A DNA stretch of 64,000 bases. It comes from Anaerotruncus massiliensis (ex Togo et al. 2026). GTDB taxonomy: Bacteria > Bacillota > Clostridia > Oscillospirales > Ruminococcaceae. Below are positions 40,920-47,903 of the stretch, piece by piece; the first letter of the stretch is position 1, and each line of letters starts with the position of its first letter. The stretch covers positions 2,604,541 to 2,668,540 of the forward strand of contig NZ_LT962687.1 in assembly GCF_900199635.1 (NCBI RefSeq), given 5' to 3'. Under the pieces are notes generated by a model. The model was not told where the DNA came from and did not search any database. It worked only from the letters and a program-made list of their open reading frames with translations. Made by a program: the position numbers and the translations under genes.

Positions 40920-40948
40920 TTGACATCGGCCGGCGGGCGCGGTAAACT
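40920..40948 (+). promoter_or_regulatory. Promoter at the left end of the element
   Basis: TTGACA, a 17-base spacer, TAAACT, 26 bases inside attL, firing into the DUF3795 gene. Confidence 0.8.
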
Positions 40949-40989
40949 GACATCGTACGCCCGACACCCGAAACTCGCGAGGTATCCGG

Positions 40990-41556
40990 ATGAAGGATTA
41001 TCAGCGGCAATATCCCTCTTTTTCCCTCTGCGGCCTCTTCTGCGGCCTCTGCCCCATCCACCATATGGAGAACGGCTGTCCCGGCTGCGGCGGCGGGGAC
41101 GGCCACCAGCCCTGCGCGGTCATCCGGTGCGGCCGGGAGCACGGCGGGCCCGAATTCTGCTGCGACTGTCCCGCCTACCCCTGCGAGCGCTACCTCGAGC
41201 CGCCCCTCTACGACCAGCTCCTGCCCTCCCGGAACGCCCGCCGGGACCTGGACAGGCTGAAGGCGGAGGGCCTGCCCGCCTTCCGCGCGGAGCTCGACGA
41301 AAAGACCGCCATCCTGCGGGAACTGCTGGCGCGCTATAACGACGGACGGCGTAAGACCCTCTTCTGCGTCGCCGTGAACCTCCTGCCGCTTTCCGAGGTC
41401 CGCCGCGTCATGGAGCGGCTCGCGGCGGAGGAGGCGTCCCCCGGCGGCCCGGGGGACCCGAAGGCCCGGGCCGAGCTGGCCGCGGGCCTCTTCCGGCAGG
41501 CCGCGTCGGAAGGCGGGATCGAACTGAAGCTGCACAAAAAGCCCCGGCGGAAATAG
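40990..41556 (+). CDS. DUF3795 Cys-rich protein, element cargo
   Basis: A 188-residue protein with a dense N-terminal Cys cluster, SLCGLFCGLCPIHHMENGCP, GCGGG, then CAVIRCGREHG and FCCDCPAYPCERY, the DUF3795 pattern, probably binding zinc or an Fe-S cluster. The C-terminal half is helical (LAARYND-like and ending LKLHKKPRRK). It is the first gene inside the element, with its own promoter and a strong terminator. Function unknown; presence next to feo genes hints at metal sensing or handling but does not prove it. Confidence 0.75.
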   Translation: MKDYQRQYPSFSLCGLFCGLCPIHHMENGCPGCGGGDGHQPCAVIRCGREHGGPEFCCDCPAYPCERYLEPPLYDQLLPSRNARRDLDRLKAEGLPAFRAELDEKTAILRELLARYNDGRRKTLFCVAVNLLPLSEVRRVMERLAAEEASPGGPGDPKARAELAAGLFRQAASEGGIELKLHKKPRRK

Positions 41557-41559
41557 CCC

Positions 41560-41603
41560 AAAGACAGCCGCCCGGACGCGAACGCGTCCGGGCGGCTGTC
41601 TTT
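41560..41603. terminator. Strong bidirectional terminator
   Basis: A 20-bp perfect stem starting AAAGACAGCCGCCCGGACGC with the loop GAAC and ending in CTGTCTTT, between the DUF3795 gene and the end of the feo operon. Confidence 0.9.
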
Positions 41604-41647
41604 GGAGGTGATGTGTATGATGTGAGAGGCGTTTTGTATTCACCGCT

Positions 41648-41815
41648 TCAGCGCCCGTCCGGGCCGGACGGCGCCGTGTGTCCGCAGCGGCAGCCGGAAC
41701 GGCCCTTGCAGCCGGAGCAGCCGACGCACTCGCCGTTTTTGGCCTTGCGCACCGCGTACCGCACCGCACAGAAGGCCGCCAGCAGGATCACGCCCAAAAT
41801 CACCCAGGTAACCAT
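41648..41815 (-). CDS. FeoB-associated Cys-rich membrane protein
   Basis: A 55-residue protein: one membrane helix (MVTWVILGVILLAAFCAVRY) followed by a Cys cluster GECVGCSGCKGRSGCRCG. Such proteins are encoded just after feoB in many Firmicutes and are thought to act like FeoC, perhaps sensing or passing Fe2+; the mechanism is not established. GAGG lies six bases before the ATG; feoB ends 80 bases upstream on the same strand. Confidence 0.85.
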   Translation of the reverse strand: MVTWVILGVILLAAFCAVRYAVRKAKNGECVGCSGCKGRSGCRCGHTAPSGPDGR

Positions 41816-41895
41816 AGAGGTCCTCGCTTTCCGCCGCGCCGGGGAGGTCCTCCGCCCTCCCGCGCGGCGGGAGAGGGCGGAGGCGTTTGCCGTCG

Positions 41896-44055
41896 TCAGG
41901 CGCCTGCGCCGACCGTCGCGGGCTTGCGCATCTTCCTATCGGGGTTGCAGCTGCGGAAGAGCAGGTAGAGCAGGGCGGCCACGCAGCAGAGCGCGAGCAC
42001 CTGCCCGGCCCCGAACGGCACGCCGTAGAAGAACGCTCCGCCGAGCTGGTTGATGATGAAGGCCATGATGTATGCCATACCGGTCATGTAACCGATCGCA
42101 AACCAGGTCCATTTCGCGCTCATCATTTCCCTGCGGATCGCGCCGATCGCCGCGAAGCAGGGGGCGCAGGTCAGGTTGAAGACCATGAAGGCCAGGGCGC
42201 TCGCGCTCGTCGCGAAGAGGGTTGGCAGGGACGCCAGCAGCGCCGGGTCGTCCTCGCCGACCTCTCCGAGCCCGAACAGCACGCCGAAGGTGCCGACGAC
42301 GTTCTCCTTCGCCACCAGTCCGGAGACGCTCGCCACGGCCGCCTGCCAGTTGCCGAAGCCCAGCGGGGCGAAGATCGGAGCGATCACGCCGCCAATCGCC
42401 GCGAGCATACTCATGTTCTCATCCTCCACCATGCCGAAGCCGCCGGCCGTAAAGCCGAAATTCTGGAGGAACCAGATCACGCCGCACGCCACGAAGATGA
42501 CGGTGCCGGCCTTGATGATGAACGCCTTGCCGCGCTCCCACATGTGGATCAGCACGCCCTTCGGCGCCGGGAAGTGGTACTGCGGAAGCTCCATGACGAA
42601 GGGGGCGGGGTCGCCCGCGAACATCCTCGTCTTCTTGAGGATGACGCCCGAGAGGATGACCATGAAGATGCCGAAGAAGTAGGTCGCCGGGGCCATCCAG
42701 GTAATCTCCGGGAAGACCGCGCCCGCAATCAGCGCGATGATCGGCAGCTTCGCGCCGCAGGGGATGAAGGTGGTCGTCATGATCGTCATGCGGCGGTCCT
42801 TCTCGTTTTCGATCGTGCGGGTCGCCATAATCCCCGGCACGCCGCAGCCGGAGGAGATCAGCATCGGGATGAACGACTTGCCCGAAAGACCGAATTTGCG
42901 GAAGATCCGGTCCATGATGAAGGCCACGCGCGCCATATAGCCGCAATCCTCGAGGATGGAGAGGAAGAAGAAGAGGATAAACATCTGCGGGACGAAGCCG
43001 AGCACCGCGCCCACGCCGCCGATGATGCCGTCGACCACGAGGCCGGTGAGCCATTCGGCGGCGCCGGCCGCCTCGAGCCAGCCGCCGGCGAGGGGCTGGA
43101 CCGTCTCCGCGAAGAGGGTGTCGTTGGTCCAGTCGGTTACGATCGTGCCGAGCCAGGAGACGGACACATAGTAGACGACGAACATGACCGCCGCGAAGAT
43201 CGGCAGGGCCAGCCAGCGGTTGGTGACCACCTTGTCGATTCTGTCCGAGGTGGTCATGCCGGCGTTCTTTTTCTGCACGCAGCTTTTCATCAGCCCGGAG
43301 ATGTACTGGTACCGCTCGTTGGTGATGATGCTCTCGCTGTCGTCGTCGAACTGCTTCTCGCAGTCGGAGACGATCGTCTCGAGCTCCGCCTTGACGTCCG
43401 CGGGGAGCCGGAGCCGTTCAAGCACCCTCGCGTCCCGCTCGAACAGCTTGATGCTGTACCACCGGGCGTTCTCCGCCGGGACGAGGTCCGCGGCCAACTC
43501 CCGGATCCGCGCCAGCGCGTCCTCCACGGGTCCCGAAAAGGTGTGCTGCGGGCGGGTCATGATCCCCGCCCTCGCCATCTGCACCGCGCGGTCGGCCACC
43601 TCTTTCGAGCCGGCGCCCTTGACCGCCGAAGTCTCGATCACCTCGCAGCCGAGCGCCGCCGCCAGCTTGTGGGTGTCGATCCGGTCGCCGTTCTTTTTGA
43701 CGATGTCGATCATGTTCAGCGCGATGATCACCGGGATGCCCATCTCGGTCACCTGGGTGGTCAGGTAGAGGTTGCGCTCGATGTTCGAGGCGTCCACGAG
43801 GTTGATGACCACGTCGGGATGCTCGTTCATGATGTAGTCCCGTGTGACGACCTCCTCGAGCGTATAGGGAGAAAGCGAGTAGATGCCGGGAAGGTCGGTC
43901 ACGATGACGTCCTGATGCCCCCGGAGCTTTCCCTCCTTCTTTTCGACCGTGACGCCCGGCCAGTTCCCCACGTACTGGCTCGAACCGGTCAGGTCGTTGA
44001 ACATCGTTGTCTTGCCGCAGTTCGGATTGCCTGCGAGCGCAAGCTTGATTGCCAT
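41896..44055 (-). CDS. feoB: Ferrous iron transporter FeoB
   Basis: A 719-residue GTP-dependent Fe2+ importer. The N-terminal G domain has LAGNPNCGKTTMFNDLTG (G1), VTDLPGIYSLSPYT (G3) and IIALNMIDIV (G4); a helical stalk follows; the membrane part carries two gate repeats, including PMLISSGCGVPGIMATRTIE and PCGAKLPIIALIAG, with FeoB-core Cys residues, and ends with the usual C-terminal helices (FRSCNPDRKMRKP). Third gene of the feo operon, preceded by an iron box and a possible attenuator. It is intact and typical in length for FeoB from Clostridia. Confidence 0.96.
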   Translation of the reverse strand: MAIKLALAGNPNCGKTTMFNDLTGSSQYVGNWPGVTVEKKEGKLRGHQDVIVTDLPGIYSLSPYTLEEVVTRDYIMNEHPDVVINLVDASNIERNLYLTTQVTEMGIPVIIALNMIDIVKKNGDRIDTHKLAAALGCEVIETSAVKGAGSKEVADRAVQMARAGIMTRPQHTFSGPVEDALARIRELAADLVPAENARWYSIKLFERDARVLERLRLPADVKAELETIVSDCEKQFDDDSESIITNERYQYISGLMKSCVQKKNAGMTTSDRIDKVVTNRWLALPIFAAVMFVVYYVSVSWLGTIVTDWTNDTLFAETVQPLAGGWLEAAGAAEWLTGLVVDGIIGGVGAVLGFVPQMFILFFFLSILEDCGYMARVAFIMDRIFRKFGLSGKSFIPMLISSGCGVPGIMATRTIENEKDRRMTIMTTTFIPCGAKLPIIALIAGAVFPEITWMAPATYFFGIFMVILSGVILKKTRMFAGDPAPFVMELPQYHFPAPKGVLIHMWERGKAFIIKAGTVIFVACGVIWFLQNFGFTAGGFGMVEDENMSMLAAIGGVIAPIFAPLGFGNWQAAVASVSGLVAKENVVGTFGVLFGLGEVGEDDPALLASLPTLFATSASALAFMVFNLTCAPCFAAIGAIRREMMSAKWTWFAIGYMTGMAYIMAFIINQLGGAFFYGVPFGAGQVLALCCVAALLYLLFRSCNPDRKMRKPATVGAGA

Positions 44056-44104
44056 TTCCGTTTACCCCCTCTGCGGGATTCCCCGCTGACTGACGTTGCA
44101 CATA

Positions 44105-44118
44105 TTAGCGGAAGCTAA
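44105..44118. promoter_or_regulatory. Iron box 1, upstream of feoB
   Basis: TTAGCGGAAGCTAA: TTAGC-N4-GCTAA, 50 bases before the feoB start and overlapping a possible minus-strand -10 (TAATAT). Same motif as at 44661, 44693 and 45328, all in the element. Resembles DtxR/IdeR-type half sites. Confidence 0.75.
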
Positions 44119-44129
44119 CCCATCCGCCG

Positions 44130-44149
44130 AAAAAACGCGGCTCCGCCGC
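44130..44149 (-). terminator. Small terminator or attenuator between feoA and feoB
   Basis: On the minus strand GCGGC-GGA-GCCGC followed by G and six T residues. The 5-bp stem is short, so read-through is likely; it may lower feoB expression relative to feoA. Confidence 0.5.
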
Positions 44150-44161
44150 CGGTCCCGCCGT

Positions 44162-44383
44162 CTATTCGACGAGGATGTTTTCCGCCTCGTTCCTGCGGAT
44201 GGAGAGCTCGTATCCGCGGATGGTGATCTCCACCGGGTCGCCCAGCGGGGCCACCTTGCGCACATAGACGGGCGTGCCCTTGGTGATGCCCATGTCCATG
44301 ATCCGCCGCTTGAGCGCGCCTTCGCCGCCCAGCTTGGCGACGGTCACCGTTTCGCCGCATTTGACCTCTTTGAGTGTCTTCAT
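44162..44383 (-). CDS. feoA: FeoA-type SH3-like protein (first copy before feoB)
   Basis: A 73-residue SH3-fold protein that supports FeoB. Signature: GEGALKRRIMDMGITKGTPV, followed by VRKVAPLGDPVEITIRGYEL and SIRRNEAENILVE, the canonical FeoA layout. The ATG at 44383 has GAGGAGG ahead and lies 11 bases after the other feoA gene. Confidence 0.93.
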   Translation of the reverse strand: MKTLKEVKCGETVTVAKLGGEGALKRRIMDMGITKGTPVYVRKVAPLGDPVEITIRGYELSIRRNEAENILVE

Positions 44384-44394
44384 ACCGATCCTCC

Positions 44395-44604
44395 TCAAAC
44401 CATGATTTTGCTTGCCATCGCCTTGCTCAGGGCGATCCGGGTGTCCTTCACATTGACGATCAGGTTTCCGCCCATCTCCGAAACGATCGTGACCTTCCCG
44501 CCCTCCACAAAGCCGAGACTCTCCAGAAAGCGCCGGGTCTCTTCCTTCCCGTGGATCCCCCTGACGGTCGTTTTTTCGCCTGTCCGCGCCATCGTTAACG
44601 GCAT
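44395..44604 (-). CDS. feoA: Second FeoA-type protein, operon leader
   Basis: A 69-residue FeoA paralogue: MARTGEKTTVRGIHGKEETR, RFLESLGFVEGGKVTIVSEM and NLIVNVKDTRIALSKAMASK. It differs from the other copy in lacking the basic L(K/R)RR turn, and two unlike FeoA proteins in tandem are common in Clostridia. The ATG at 44604 gives the usual MPLTM start; the ATG at 44592 is an alternative. It is the first gene after the iron-box-controlled promoter. Confidence 0.9.
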   Translation of the reverse strand: MPLTMARTGEKTTVRGIHGKEETRRFLESLGFVEGGKVTIVSEMGGNLIVNVKDTRIALSKAMASKIMV

Positions 44605-44660
44605 CTCCACTGTTCTCCCCTCTCTGGTATCGCTGTGCGGGCGGCGCCCGCCTGGCATAT

Positions 44661-44719
44661 GGTTAGACGTAACTAACCTTTTACGGGCATAGTTTACCAT
44701 TGCTAACCTATTTTGTCAA
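44661..44719 (-). promoter_or_regulatory. feo operon promoter with two iron boxes
   Basis: Minus-strand TTGACA (44714-44719), 17-base spacer, TAAACT (44691-44696). Box TTTACCATTGCTAA (44693-44706) covers the spacer and -10; a second box within GGTTAGACGTAACTAACC (44661-44678) lies just past the start of transcription. Binding of a DtxR-type repressor with iron would block RNA polymerase at both places. Confidence 0.82.
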
Positions 44720-44745
44720 TCCTTTGACGAAAAAATTTTCCCGCC

Positions 44746-44774
44746 TTGCGCGAAAAAAGGAACTGTGTTAGAAT
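44746..44774 (+). promoter_or_regulatory. Promoter of the first DtxR-like gene
   Basis: TTGCGC, 17-base spacer, TAGAAT. A degenerate half-box (GAGGCTAAC around 44827-44835) lies downstream, suggesting weak autoregulation. This promoter is back-to-back with the feo promoter. Confidence 0.6.
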
Positions 44775-44854
44775 AAGCGCAGATGAGCGGAAACGAATTT
44801 GTGGAGTTCCCACGAATTTGTTTTCTGAGGCTAACAACAGCGAGGGAGATTACC

Positions 44855-45229
44855 ATGCGTATTCAAGAGTCCGCGGAAAATTATCTGGAAGCGATCCTGG
44901 TGCTGAAAAAGGAGGCGGGCGCGGTCCGTTCGATCGACGTGGCGCGCCACATGAACTTCACCAAGCCGAGCGTGAGCCGCGCCATGAGCCTCTTCCGCGA
45001 GAACGGCTATATCACGATGGATAAAGAGGGCTGGATCGAGCTGACCGACGCGGGCCGCGAAATCGCCGAGCGCATCTACGAGCGCCACAGCTGCCTGACC
45101 GACTGGCTGACCGCGCTGGGCGTCTCCCCCGAAACCGCCGCGGCGGACGCCTGCCGGATGGAGCACGACATCAGCGAGGAAACCTTCGATAAGCTCCGGG
45201 AGCATATCCGGCGGTACGCGGGGAAATGA
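44855..45229 (+). CDS. DtxR/MntR-family metalloregulator
   Basis: A 124-residue iron- or manganese-dependent repressor. Winged helix at residues 5-62 (ENYLEAILVLKKEAGAVRSI; HMNFTKPSVSRAMSLFRENG) and a helical dimer domain with the metal ligands in CRMEHDISEETFDKL; Cys at the first ligand position, as in DtxR, points to Fe2+ rather than Mn2+. The C-terminal SH3-like domain of long DtxR proteins is absent, as in MntR. ATG at 44855 after GAGGGAG. It is divergent from feo and is the likely repressor at the iron boxes. Confidence 0.9.
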   Translation: MRIQESAENYLEAILVLKKEAGAVRSIDVARHMNFTKPSVSRAMSLFRENGYITMDKEGWIELTDAGREIAERIYERHSCLTDWLTALGVSPETAAADACRMEHDISEETFDKLREHIRRYAGK

Positions 45230-45288
45230 CCCGCCTTCCTCCGGCCGGGGACGGCGGGCGCCGCCTCCAGGTTTTTCATTTCAGGCCC

Positions 45289-45341
45289 TTGACAAACCGT
45301 CTTGCGGCGTGATAAGATAAGCGCAGGTTAGCGGTAGCTAA
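45289..45341 (+). promoter_or_regulatory. Promoter and iron box of the second DtxR-like gene
   Basis: TTGACA (45289-45294), 18-base spacer, TAAGAT (45313-45318), then TTAGCGGTAGCTAA (45328-45341) at the predicted start of transcription. Same palindrome as in the feo promoters. Confidence 0.8.
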
Positions 45342-45548
45342 TCGTCGGAACGCGGACGTTTCCGCCTTTTCTTTTCCCCTTCGGTTAGCTTTTGCAAACC
45401 GAAGCCGGGCGGCGCGTCCGGCCCGTGCGGCCTCCCGCTTTTTTGTCCGGGAAGCCGGTGTTCCCCATCCACAGCGCACAGCCGCGGCAGACCGCGGCTG
45501 TGCGCTTCCTCCTTTCCGGCCAAAGCATCTGCAAAGGAGTGGTATGCC
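45342..45548 (+). other. Structured 200-base leader of the second regulator
   Basis: No gene seen. It contains CTTCGGTT/AACCGAAG at 45378-45405 and the perfect 15-bp hairpin AGCGCACAGCCGCGG/CCGCGGCTGTGCGCT at 45473-45506 with the loop CAGA. The latter is followed by TTCCTCCTTTCC, not a clean T-run. I could not match it to a known riboswitch; RNA-level control is possible. Confidence 0.45.
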
Positions 45549-45932
45549 ATGCTCTCCCCCGCGTCTATCCGTTACCTGCTCGCGGTCTACGAGCTCTCCG
45601 ACGGCGGCGCCGCCGTGCGGTCGGTCGATATCGCGAACGCCCTCAAGGTCAGCCGGGCCAGCGTCGTCAAGTGCCTCAAGCGGCTGGCCGGGGAGGGGAT
45701 GATCCGCAAGGAGCACTACGGCGCCGTGCAGCTCACTCCCGAGGGCGTGCGGGAGTCCAACCGCATCTTCACCGAGTACACCCTGCTCTATGCGTTCTTT
45801 TTGCAGCGTCTGGGCGTGCCGCCCGGCTGCGCGCGGCGGGACGCCGTCTCGGCGCTCTGCGCCTTCACCGCGGAAAGCCGGGAGCAGCTGATCCGCCGTG
45901 TGCTCGAACCGTCCTTCGCGGAGGAGTCATAG
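45549..45932 (+). CDS. Second DtxR-like regulator with altered metal site
   Basis: A 127-residue winged helix protein: IRYLLAVYELSDGGAAVRSV, IANALKVSRASVVKCLKRLA, EGMIRKEHYGAVQLTPEGVR. The layout is DtxR-like, but where the first regulator has CRMEH this one reads ALCAFTAES, so the Glu-His ligands are missing. It may sense something else, or dimerise without metal. AAAGGAG lies nine bases before the ATG. An iron box controls its promoter, so it belongs to the same regulon. Confidence 0.82.
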   Translation: MLSPASIRYLLAVYELSDGGAAVRSVDIANALKVSRASVVKCLKRLAGEGMIRKEHYGAVQLTPEGVRESNRIFTEYTLLYAFFLQRLGVPPGCARRDAVSALCAFTAESREQLIRRVLEPSFAEES

Positions 45933-45955
45933 CCGCATCGTATCATTCGGGACGG

Positions 45956-45987
45956 CGGGGCCGGCGCGGACGCGCCGGCCCCGTTTT
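45956..45987 (+). terminator. Intrinsic terminator after the second regulator
   Basis: CGGGGCCGGCGCG pairs with CGCGCCGGCCCCG, then TTTT. Confidence 0.85.
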
Positions 45988-46048
45988 CGCATCCGCCGGC
46001 GGCATAGGGAGCGTTGTCCGCCTCATAGGCTGTGATGAGGTGAAGCCT

Positions 46049-46219
46049 ATGAAACCCGCCGTGTTTTTCGTCACCGAGACCTTCCGCTCCGCGTCCGAAA
46101 AGGCCCGGACGGACGCCCTCCAAGAAGCGGTCGACCAGTATCTTGCCCGCGCCCTGCGCCGCGGGGAATCGCCCGCGCCGCCCGCCGGGCGGGAGGACGC
46201 GGGAGGCGCGGAGACATGA
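46049..46219 (+). CDS. 56-residue protein coupled to the serine recombinase
   Basis: Reads MKPAVFFVTETFRSASEKAR then TDALQEAVDQYLARALRRGE and an acidic-Pro tail. It has GAGGTG ahead, and its stop overlaps the recombinase start (ATGA). The core is a beta-strand followed by an amphipathic helix. I do not recognise the family. Coupling in a mobile element suggests a recombination helper or directionality factor, which is inference. Confidence 0.7.
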   Translation: MKPAVFFVTETFRSASEKARTDALQEAVDQYLARALRRGESPAPPAGREDAGGAET

Positions 46220-47757
46220 CCTGCGCGATCTACTGCCGGCTCAGCCGGGAGGACGCGGAAAAGATCCGGGAGAGCGAGAGCATCCAGAACCAGAAGGCGA
46301 TGCTGGCCGACTACGCCGCCAGCCAGGGCTGGGAGGTCGGCGCGGTCTACTGCGACGAGGACTATTCGGGCGCCGACCGGGACCGCCCCGGCTGGAACGC
46401 CATGCTCGCCGCAGCAGAGCGCCGGGAGTTCCAGATCGTCCTCTGCAAGACGCAGTCCCGTTTCACGCGCGACATGGAGCTCGTGGAAAAATACCTCCAC
46501 GGGCTGTTCCCGCTGTGGGGCATCCGGTTCGTGGCGGTGGTGGACCACGTCGACACCGACCTCAAGGGCAACAAAAAGGCCCGCCAGATTAACGGCCTTA
46601 TCAACGAGTGGTATCTCGAGGACCTGTCGGAGAACATCCGCGCGGTGTTCGCGCAAAAGCGCAGCGCGGGCAAATACATCGGCAGCATCCCCGCCTACGG
46701 CTACCGGAAGGACCCCGCCGACCACAACCATCTCTTGGTCGAACCGGAGGCGGCGGAGGTGGTCCGGAGCATCTTCTCCCTCTGCCTGGAGGGGTTCGGC
46801 AAGCAGAAGATCGCCGCCCTGCTCAACGAACGGGGGATTCCCAGCCCCTCCGCCTATAAGCGCGCCCGCGGCTGGACCCGCGGCGAGGCCGGCGCCGACG
46901 GCTGGAACCGCACAACGGTGGGGCGGATTCTGCGCAGCGAGCTCTACACCGGTACGATGGTGCAGGGAACCAAGCGCCGGGTGAGCTACAAATCCAAGGC
47001 GTGCGCCGGGGTCCCGAAGGAGGCGTGGTGCCGCGTGGAGGGGACCCACGAGGCCATTGTCGACCGGGCGTCCTTCGACGCGGCGCAGGCGCTGCTTGAC
47101 CGCCGCACCCGTTCCGGCGGGACGGGCGAGCCCCACCCGCTTGCCGGCATCGCGCGGTGCGCCGATTGCGGCGGGCCGCTCGTCAAGGTGTCGCAGCTCT
47201 ACAAGGGGGTGCGGCGCTCCTACCTGCAATGCGGGCGCTACGCCTCCTCGCGGCCGCATCCGAACTGCACCCGCCATTCCGTCCGCCTCGACGCGCTGAC
47301 CGGCGTCGTGGAGGAACGCGTCCGCGCGCTGGTGCGCACCCGCTACCGGCTTCCCAGCCCCGAACGGCTGCTGCCCCCCGGCGAAGCGGAAGCCCGCCTC
47401 CGCCGGGAGCGGGCGGAGGCGCTGGAATTGCAAAACCAGATCGCCCGGCGTTCGAGGGCGCTCGAAACCCTCTGCCTCGACCGGGCGGACGGCCTCATCG
47501 GGCGGGAGGAGTTCGCCGGGATGAGCGCGCGCTTCCGGGAGGAGCGGCAGGCGCTCCAGGCCCGGCTGGACGCGCTGGAGGCCCGGATGCGGGAGGCTCC
47601 CCCGGAGCCGCCCGGCCTTCTGGCAAAGCGCGCGGAAGCGCTGCTGAGGCTCGATCCCATGCCGCGCGAGCTGCTCGTCCTGCTGGTCGACACCGTCACG
47701 GTCGGCGAACGGCGGCCGGACGGCACGCAGGAGGTTTCGATCCGCTGGCTGCTCTGA
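46216..47757 (+). CDS. Large serine recombinase (TnpX/integrase type)
   Basis: A 513-residue site-specific recombinase. Resolvase catalytic domain at residues 1-150 with the nucleophile Ser10 in AIYCRLSREDAE and the active-site region KTQSRFTRDMELVEKYLHG; recombinase domain about 160-300 (SIPAYGYRKDPADHNHLLVE; TTVGRILRSELYTGTMVQG); zinc ribbon about 314-355 (CADCGGPL, YLQCGRY, NCTRH); coiled-coil about 395-460; C-terminal VTVGERRPDGTQEVSIRWLL. It would catalyse integration and excision between attP and attB. It ends 143 bases before attR. The sequence is intact, so the element could still move. Confidence 0.95.
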   Translation: MTCAIYCRLSREDAEKIRESESIQNQKAMLADYAASQGWEVGAVYCDEDYSGADRDRPGWNAMLAAAERREFQIVLCKTQSRFTRDMELVEKYLHGLFPLWGIRFVAVVDHVDTDLKGNKKARQINGLINEWYLEDLSENIRAVFAQKRSAGKYIGSIPAYGYRKDPADHNHLLVEPEAAEVVRSIFSLCLEGFGKQKIAALLNERGIPSPSAYKRARGWTRGEAGADGWNRTTVGRILRSELYTGTMVQGTKRRVSYKSKACAGVPKEAWCRVEGTHEAIVDRASFDAAQALLDRRTRSGGTGEPHPLAGIARCADCGGPLVKVSQLYKGVRRSYLQCGRYASSRPHPNCTRHSVRLDALTGVVEERVRALVRTRYRLPSPERLLPPGEAEARLRRERAEALELQNQIARRSRALETLCLDRADGLIGREEFAGMSARFREERQALQARLDALEARMREAPPEPPGLLAKRAEALLRLDPMPRELLVLLVDTVTVGERRPDGTQEVSIRWLL

Positions 47758-47899
47758 GCATTCCGCCAGACCCGTTGGAGCGTTGGATCTGGCTCCACGG
47801 CTTTTTCCGTCAACTCCCGGCCGCTGTTCTCCCATGCGCGTGCGGCTTCCAGCCCCACCCGAAACGAAAGGCGCGCGGTATTCGATTCCGCGACACCCG
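47758..47899. other. Right-end arm of the element before attR
   Basis: No gene. It contains a 9-base dyad around TGGAGC...GCTCCA near 47776-47800 and ends in ACACCCGC next to the core. Together with the left end (GCGGGCGTT) this forms the imperfect dyad expected for attP. Confidence 0.6.
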
Positions 47900-47903
47900 C
47901 CCA
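47900..47903. other. attR core of the element
   Basis: CCCA, identical to the attL core; the following bases TGTGATCGAACC resume the ATPase codons His-Val-Ile-Glu-Pro. Confidence 0.8.

Larger units (their letters stand above)
40895..47903. mobile_element. 7009-bp serine-recombinase element carrying an iron-regulated feo module
   Basis: Everything between the two halves of the split ATPase gene. Contents in order: DUF3795 gene (+), Cys-rich FeoB partner, feoB, feoA, feoA (all -), two DtxR-like regulators, a 56-residue protein and a large serine recombinase (all +). The recombinase lies next to the right end, as in TnpX-type elements. Reconstructed attB encodes TSPHVIEPKYPG without a gap; reconstructed attP has the dyad CCCGC-CCAC-GCGGG at its centre, as expected of serine-integrase sites. 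No relaxase, replication or conjugation gene is present. Host G+C and codon use are similar, so the donor is probably a relative. Confidence 0.88.

Noticed and set aside
40895-41339. Continuation of the ATPase frame into the element
   Set aside because: After TSPH the sequence loses all family similarity and overlaps the DUF3795 gene in another frame; it is read-through of inserted DNA.
45473-45506. Perfect hairpin as a terminator
   Set aside because: It lacks a T-run and lies inside the leader of an intact gene; I kept it only as leader structure.
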